Shown here piece after piece: positions 38,201 through 46,800 of a DNA stretch of 64,000 nucleotides. Under the pieces are notes generated by a model, which made no database searches, was not told the origin of the DNA, and saw nothing but the letters and a program-made list of their open reading frames with translations. This stretch comes from Pyxicephalus adspersus (lineage: Eukaryota; Chordata; Amphibia; Anura; Pyxicephalidae), in NCBI RefSeq assembly GCF_032062135.1, contig NC_092859.1, positions 113,520,577-113,584,576 on the forward strand, given 5' to 3'. The stretch's first letter is position 1, and every line of letters begins with the position of its first letter. The position numbers were made by a program, and so were the translations under genes.

Positions 38201-41200
38201 GTTCTAAAATGATGGACGAAAATCAGAGAAAACATAGATACACAATCTCAGGAAAACATACGCAATGCTCTAACAGCAGGGGAAGAATTCAGCTCTGCAA
38301 CATCACGGTGCTATACAATAATCCACCATTCATATGTTTGGACATTCACAAGATAGTTTTCATTTATAGGTCATAAAGACATATATATATTTATTTTAAA
38401 TAAAATGGTTACTTACACCTACCGATGGTCTGTGTATATTAGTCGTTGTTGCTCTACTTAAGTCATTGTTTTGGTTTGTTCCTGCATCAGATGACAAGCT
38501 TGCTAACTCTTTGTTGATAGCTAATCTTTGCTTTTCAAATTGTTCCTCCTCATTTTCTTGTTTTTTTGGGGTTCTCACAATTTCTTTCTGTTTCACTGGG
38601 TCAGGGTGGCTTTTACAGCCTTCTGTTTGGGCGCCTTTACCTTCATTGCTGCAGTATATTTCTTTAGATGGTTCAGATTTGGATTCTTTCTGAATAAAAG
38701 AATCTGCAGCTTCATGAGAGGAAGTATCACATTGTTCAATTGCTTTAGGTACCATACTGTTCTCCATTGGTGTCACCATAGTTTTGTTTTGTGAGGCACT
38801 GACTTGTGTGTTCACAGGTAGCTTGGAATAAACATATAAAAAAACAGTATAGTTTTAGTTTTATTGTCCAATACCAAACACAAATACAGAATATACAGAA
38901 GGTGGAACCCACATTGGTAACTTACAGATATAATCAATACACCTTTAGAGGCTGGGATCAAACCCCAGGTTTAGAGTTGAATGGTGCAAATATTTAACCA
39001 ACTTTAAAGAAAACTCCTAATTTATTCATTAGCTTAAATAAAGCAAAAATCATGTTGGATGAGTCAACTCTATGAATATCCTTGATTGAGGATTATTCCT
39101 TTCTTTTATCAATTGTATATATGTAATCTACCTTTAATCTACTTTCAAAATTATTCTGGGATCAGAATATTGCACAATTGAACATTAAACCTTGAAAACG
39201 TTCTTCTTAACCGGGGGGTTAACTTCTGTGGCAATTTACAGGACGGTCATTGTGGTGTATCAGGAAACATAGGTAGCAATTTCTATTTGGGATTTAAGGT
39301 TTTATCTCTATACTTTATGTTTCTATTTTTAAGTGTGTAATAATTATTTGTAAAATCTTTATTAGATCACTTGTTATTGCTTTATTGAGGTTATAGTTGG
39401 TCCAAAGGTACACAGTCAGGTACAAAGGAGGGTACACTCTACTATGTATTGCATTGGTCTATTACTTCCAGTGTGCAGACTTCTAGGTCTATGTGCAGGC
39501 GCAATAACTATTCTGTATATAAAAGTTTTGGTGTATTCGTGATGTATTAAATATCCCACCAGTGCATATGAAGCATATTTGTGCCTGTTTGCACCTTACT
39601 GTCAGATATAAGACACTTACTTCATCAATAATGTTCTTTGGTAATCTCTGAAATGGATTTCCCTCAATTCCTCTCATCATATATACTTGTTCCACTCTCA
39701 CTTTTAGTGTCATTAGACCAGCTAGCAGGCCTTCTGTGGCTTCCAACACGGAGCTGGCTATTTGAGTTTGGGGAACCTAAAATAAGCATCAAAGACTTAT
39801 ATTTTAATAAATATTAATTGATTATGTTTCTAATAAATACTACAATAGCTTACCTGTTCATGTACATTGCCATGGACTTTATTTTCATGTCCCCTGGTTG
39901 ATATATCAGTAGACTCATTTCCACATACTATACTTTCCTCCAATTTGATTTCTGGGTTTCCTGGGAGTTTTCTGCTTGATAAACTTTCTGTGTGTTCATT
40001 CATATATTCTGTTTGTGATGGGGAATCTATAACAGTGTTTCTATATTCTGTGTTGTTTTGTCCTAAATTACAGCCTTTTTCTCCATGTTCATGCATCATT
40101 TTAGGATCTACCCATTCGTCTGATCTTTTACATTTGTCATTTTTGTTATGCATTTCTTGAAATTCCTTCTTCCTTTTATTATCCTTTTTTATTTTATCAG
40201 TCATTACTTCATGTGTAGAATCCAAAAACACTTGAGGTGACTCATTCCCCGCTTCAGTTCTATTATCTGCTTCAGCTTCTGTTTTGTCATGTATTTCTCC
40301 TAAGTACTGTTCCTTCCTATGAGGATCCGTCTCTTTAATTGGATCTCTTTTACTAGAGACAAGCTTATAATAAAGCAAAGCAAGTTATCATATAAATAGA
40401 TTATTATTGCAATTGTCAACATTGTCATCATCAGTATTAGATTATTGCTACTCTCTATTATATATAGTTATTAAAAGAGAAACAACAAATCGGCATTAAT
40501 GTTGAAGACCTTTTCTAATCGGGATCTTCCATAATGCTAAAAATATGTTTTTTTGGCATTTACAGATAGCTATCTAAAAAAAATAAGAATATTTAACCAA
40601 TTAGAAAACCATCCACATTATAATCTTAGGCATAAATATGAATTTTGTGAGCACTTTAAAATGAGAAAAAAAGCAAAGTCTTACCGTCATATTAGGTTGA
40701 TTTAAACCAAGCTGCTCTTGAGGAGTGAGAGGCTGCAATAGGTGAATAAGGTCTGACACTGGATCTTGTCCCTCTACTTCGTAGGGTATAGTCTGATGAC
40801 CAATGTTCAAGTCACTATCAAGCTGTCACATTTTTTATAATTACTTGCAAAAAATGAACAGGATGTTCATTTGTTCATACTATAGTTATGTGATTAGTTC
40901 CTTCAAGAATTGAACAACGTTAAATAAAATAAAATAGTTATTCATTACAGTAAAGAGAGGGAGTCCACTGCTTATATTTATTTTGTATCCCACCTTTTAT
41001 TGTTCTTTTTTATTTTTAGCCCTTTTTTTACCCCAGTCATGTTCAATTCACTAATATTTATAACTTAAGATATTTAGGTACACAGGAAACCAATCTCACC
41101 CTATTAACCAGCTCTTGAATAAGTTCTCTAAGCTCCAGTTCTTGCTTTAGCTGCACTTGTACAAGTAACCTTACTGCACAGTCTCCCCATGTCACCACTC

Positions 41201-43815
41201 CGCGATCCTCCTGTAGACATGTCTTTGTCACCGTCATAGCAAGAAGAAAAAGGTCTCTTAGTGGGTTTCGTGCAATTTTACTACCTGAAACTAGAGAAAT
41301 AAAACTGTCAGAGTATAAAATTGAAATTATTTATCATTTTTACTATTTTTCCAAATGTCAATGGTTTCACTTTGAAACCACAATTGGTGATGTTATTCAA
41401 GTTAAAGGGAAATTTTCTTACATATACATTGTATCCATCAAATATTACATATATGCAGTGGCATAAAGAACAACTTATCATTTACTCAAATATAAACCTC
41501 AATGTTATGCCCTCCATTGCCATTGGAAAAAAGTTCTAAAATCGTTTTTTATACTCCATGTTGTTTTCTATATGACACCTAGGGGCAGTCCTGGAACTGA
41601 AATTGTCTCTGGTTTGACAGATCAGATCTGTCAAAAAGACAAGCTGTTTATAACACACATTGCAACGAGGACCAAGTGCCTATTACTGGTAGCCAACAAT
41701 GATGTACAAAGGGGGAAAAGATATACAAGCTGAGCCTATGTGATTTTGCTGTTTTTCCATTTTAAATAAATGTTTGAGAAATAACACACTATGGATAAAT
41801 GTATTCACATTCATTTTATTGGTATTTCTATTGATTACTGTTTAGAATGTTAGAAGTGACAGCAGCATTATGTGCCCTAGGTTTATACTCGTGCCAAGGT
41901 AATTTTCCTGTTTTTTCAGGTAAAAGTAGGTATTTGTGTTTATATTAAGAATGATTTATATTTCAGTGTATAAAGTCATCAGTTTGCATACAATATTTTA
42001 ATGCTAGAAAGTTTTACCCTGTCCAGTGGCTAGGTGGCTAGGTAACCTGGCTAGGTATGCACTGATAGCAGCACACATACATATCTCTCTTACTTTCTTC
42101 TGTGGGTTGTGTAGGTTCCTCAGACTTGTGTAACAGGTTTGATAGGGGCTCTTGTAATTCTTTATGGCTACAACTTTGTAACAGTTGGAATAGGAGGTCT
42201 CTTGCTTCTTCTTGTCTCTTCAGCAGAGAGAGTATCTTATCCTCCTGTTTCATTGTAAAATAAAAAATATACAGTATTAACAAGGCAAACATTTTCTTTT
42301 TGCCCCCTCTTCTCCCAGGCTAATTGTCTATCAACTTCCCCCCAAATGACATTAACATTGCCCTCCCCATCAGAAGTTTTCACTAACTTTCTAGTCTGGT
42401 GACATCAGAATTTTGCATTTTCTCCCCCACTTTCAGTCCTAGTGACAATGATCACTAATAAGGTAAATCTGCATAGCAGGGACACAAACATTAATTAAAG
42501 CCAGACAGATTCCAACTCTTCACTATCATACTAAAAACAACCTAGTCTGGTAAACCTGGAGATGGTAATGGGGTGGATTATAGGGCTTAGTTATGAACAT
42601 AATTGCCTCTACATAATTGACTGCAGAGAGGACCCAGTAGGAAGGTAAGAGAACCAATGCTGCCAATTGCATGACAATCACTACCTGACAATGGAATGGC
42701 TCACTGTATATGCTACTATACAAGGAATGTTTACTTACAAAATTATTCCTGGCACACAATCAACTATACCAAAACTATAAGACTTATAACAATTTTTTAA
42801 CTGCGTTATCACAGGAAACTATATTTTGTTTAACCTGTCCAAAATTAAATATAAATGCAACAGATTTCACATGTTATATTGTAATAAAAGTCTTACTTCT
42901 AGGGGCATTTTTTGCCTGTTTTGTTTATCCATTTTGGATTTTGATCTTTGACCTGTAGTCAGGCGGTTATGGGCAAGTTCTTCATAGCAAGCTTCCAGGC
43001 ACATAGGAGTCCCATCCCAGAACCTAAGATATAAAAGAGAAGGAGATGGATTTGAAACTAGTTATAGTGTAGTGATAGATCCAAAAACACAGTGATGAAA
43101 ATAGCTCAAAATTTTGGACCTCAGTGAAGCATTTAAATGTTTTTCAGCATTTAAGTAATGATAGAGTAGATCCATTTCCATTTGAATATGTTAGTAAGTA
43201 TATACACACATGATTATTTACCTGTGTTCCCAGTGTGGTTCCACCACAAGCACTGCAGCTCCAAAGTTATTTTCCATTTTCACTTTGTATGTCTGGGCGA
43301 ACAGCAGAAAATATTGATGTGCCATGGAAATTGAGCTATTGAAAAGCAAGATAAGGGACAACTAAGTCAAATGGAAAAAGAAATCCAAAGTAAAGTTCAA
43401 GCACTGATTTATTAGGTATGTTTGACAGGAATTTTTTAAATGGTTGTCTGTCTAGCCCATTGTATACATAAAATTTGAAATCTAGCCAGCTCACTGAATT
43501 GTACTTATTACAGATTTATTACATTTTGTATATTCTGCAGCATTTCTAGGATTTATCCCTTGTATCATATTTTTAGGCACCCCCTCCTTTCTCTTTATAA
43601 ATCTTTTACCAACACATTTTCTTCTACTTATCGCACTGACCTTCCTTCTTCAGCAGCACTGCCCACACTCTTCTTTTCGATCTCTAACCTTCTTTGAAGC
43701 TCTTTTAGCCCCTGAACTGCAGTCCAAGTCTGTGACATCTCTTTACAGGCACAGCTGCTGTCTTCTGCCCTATAGATAACATATTAAACTATAATGTTTA
43801 AATATCTAAGTTAAC

Positions 43816-43847
<32 letters not shown>

Positions 43848-46800
43848 CATACACAGGTAGTCCCCAGGTTACATACGAGATAGGGACTGTAGTGTTCTTA
43901 AGTTGAATTTGTATGTAAGTCGGAACAGGTACATTATTTTGATAAATGCAATTAGGACAGATGTTTGTCTTAACAAATTATTAGGCAGAATGGTTACTGG
44001 TTAATGGTTACAGTTACTGTATAAAATCCTCACTGTCAGTTAATCACAAACAAAGCAAAAAAAAAAAGAACTTTATGGAGACTAGACATTTAAAAACTTC
44101 TGGAGCAAGCTGTGCTTTGATATGCAACAAAAACAACTGCAGAATTTGTCTTGGTCATTTAAAAGTTACAAGATGTTACAGATTAGCTCCACTCTTAAGC
44201 GAGCAGGGAAGCCCTGTTTGCATCTAGGAGGCATCCGTATATATATCATAATATTTCACCTGTGCTTCTGATTTTACTGTGCAATTGTAGTATTGTAGAA
44301 AGGTACATACTGTATGTTGATTTGGACATAGTATTTATGTTACATTTAACTTTTCTCTTTATCGTGTCCCCATGCCTCCTAGCTGCTATCCATATATGCC
44401 AGAATTCAGGTCCGAACTCCTGCCACTTTTTTACGTATTTAGCATGTAATAGCTCAGAAAGTCCAGTAACCCAAGTTCCAACCTAATCTTCAAGAACCAT
44501 AGTACTGAAGAATATTATTTTTTCATATAAACACGTGTACTGTAGGTGTAGAGTTCACTTTAGATTGCTCATGTGTTTCTATTTTTAATTCATACAGTAT
44601 ATCTGTATTAGACAGGAACTCTTTTGTATCATACCCACCTGAAGCTGTATGTTGCCCCTGGGAGTTGCGATAATATGAGCTCACTTCCTTTCTCCAGACC
44701 AAACTGTGCCAACATTTTGAACTCTTTTAAAGTCTTCTCTTTATGCTCAACATCCATTGAAGCCCAGACCTGTGCTCCTGTAAATAACAGCATATACTTA
44801 CTGTATTCACACCAGCTACTGAATCACTATAATATGAGGACATGTGTTACAATGGTATACCTTGTACCAAATCAACATACCATAATGAGCTTGTAACATG
44901 TCACAAAACAGCTTCTCGCGTAATACTGCAAATTTAAGCTCTACAGCTTCACTCAGATCTTCTTCAGTAATGAAGTGGTGTCTTTTTTCATTATCCGTTT
45001 CTTCTGTAGCTCTAACCAAGTCTGCTAGACCCCCAGAATCCCATCTATGAGCAAAAAGAATAACCCAAAGTTACATACAATAAGGTACAATTTATAGGAC
45101 TGAATTTAGCATCAAATGCAGCTTTTTTTAACTTACTGCCTCTTTAGCCTAATCTTCTCTTTCCTCATGTCTTCCTGATACTGTACTGGGTAAAGCTGGT
45201 GGAAAAGATGGAGACAGTTAAGTCTTAAACCAGTGATTGCCAATCAAAGGTTTAATCTACTTTATATCCATCCACAAGGGTATACCTTATGAGTTAAGTT
45301 AAAGTTATGAGTCTAATTAAAAAAGTTACCAAATCTGCATTGCGGTACCACTTTTTGGTGTTTTTTATTTTTTAAAACTTAAAGAAAACAAACATTTTGT
45401 CCCCAAAATGTGACTTTTTTTATATCTTAATGGTTGTATCTTTTAAAGAACCTGTTCTTCTTAATAAGAACCCGAATCTTCTCAAGAACCTACTGTATTT
45501 TTTATTATTCCTTTAACAAGGATTTCCATAAACACACAGGAATATGAAGCTAGTGTTTTGAGTGAAATCCACTTACTCCTGGCTATTGGCCATATTTCCG
45601 TACACACGTGACCTAACATGGGTTAGGTTTACCCTTATAAAGGACACACTGCTATATAAACATAATGCAAGGATGGGCATGAAAACTCATCATATATGAA
45701 TAGGCTGTGTGACCCTTGATTCACTAAGAATTAAAAATTAATTAATAAGAAAAACTTGCTAAACATGCTTTAAAGCGGACCTATCACCAGAAATTTGACT
45801 TTACATAAAAGAGTAGATGGCCCTTTTTCTTTTGGGGGAGGGGTTAAATACAGAAGGGGAAGGGCTTCACCCTTTAAAAAAAAAAGTTGAAGACCGTTCC
45901 CTGCTGTGGCGATAAAGACTGAATGGGTGAATGGGAGTGCAGAGCCTACAGGGATAACCATGTCATGCAACCCAGGAGGCTCCTGGCTGCTCCTTCTGCT
46001 CATGCCTGATCTTGGGCATGCGCAGAAGGATCTTTTTATTTAATGGGGGAAGAAATGCCAATCCCACACATTAGTAGTGAGATCAGCTCTTTATTCCCCA
46101 TTTACAGCAGGCTCTGCACCTGTGCAGTACAAGATCAGGTGTAGGCTGGTAGATTCAGAAAGAAGGCAGATAACAGGATGGCGTGGGACCAAATCTAGGA
46201 AAGCTCCAGAGGAATCTGTGGAAGTGAAGGTGAGTTTTTTTATATTTTAGTTCCGCTTTAAAACAGTTCTGGGGACCATTAACGTATGGTGTCCTTTCAT
46301 AACTTTGGAGTTCTGCTGCATGGCCAACTGACACTGTGCAAACAATTTAGAATTGTATATCCTGAAGAAGAAATTTCTTGCCCATTACCTGGTCTTCTGG
46401 TGCTCTTAAGGAGGCTCCTGGCTTCTCATTCTTGGAAGGTGGACTCTTTTCAAAAAGACAGGCCTGGGAAACAGAGATATTGGTGAAATAATGACAAAGC
46501 AAATGATAAAAGCAAATGATAAAAAATGCTTAAACAGTTGTCACCTAATGTGAAAAAAACAGAAAAAGATATTTGAGATACAGGAAGCTGAAATATGAAA
46601 TTGTGACTTCTCTCTGTAAAGGTGAGAATAGGGGATCTATTTGGAAATATTAGATACTGTAATATTAGATACTTCACCTGCTTTATCCCAACTTCTCCTT
46701 ACCTCTAACTCAGACCAAGTCACTCTGCCGGACGTTTCTTGGCGCTGTGTTAAGAAGTCTACCCAGGACATAGAAGTAATTTGGGATTCCTGGGCTCTCT

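Noticed and set aside
38466..38794. Plus-strand open frames rich in Phe and Ser
   Set aside because: Antisense shadows of acidic linker exons: Glu/Lys-rich coding text read on the other strand gives Phe/Leu/Ser-rich text. The same applies to 39867-40160, 29325-29534 and 22513-22801.
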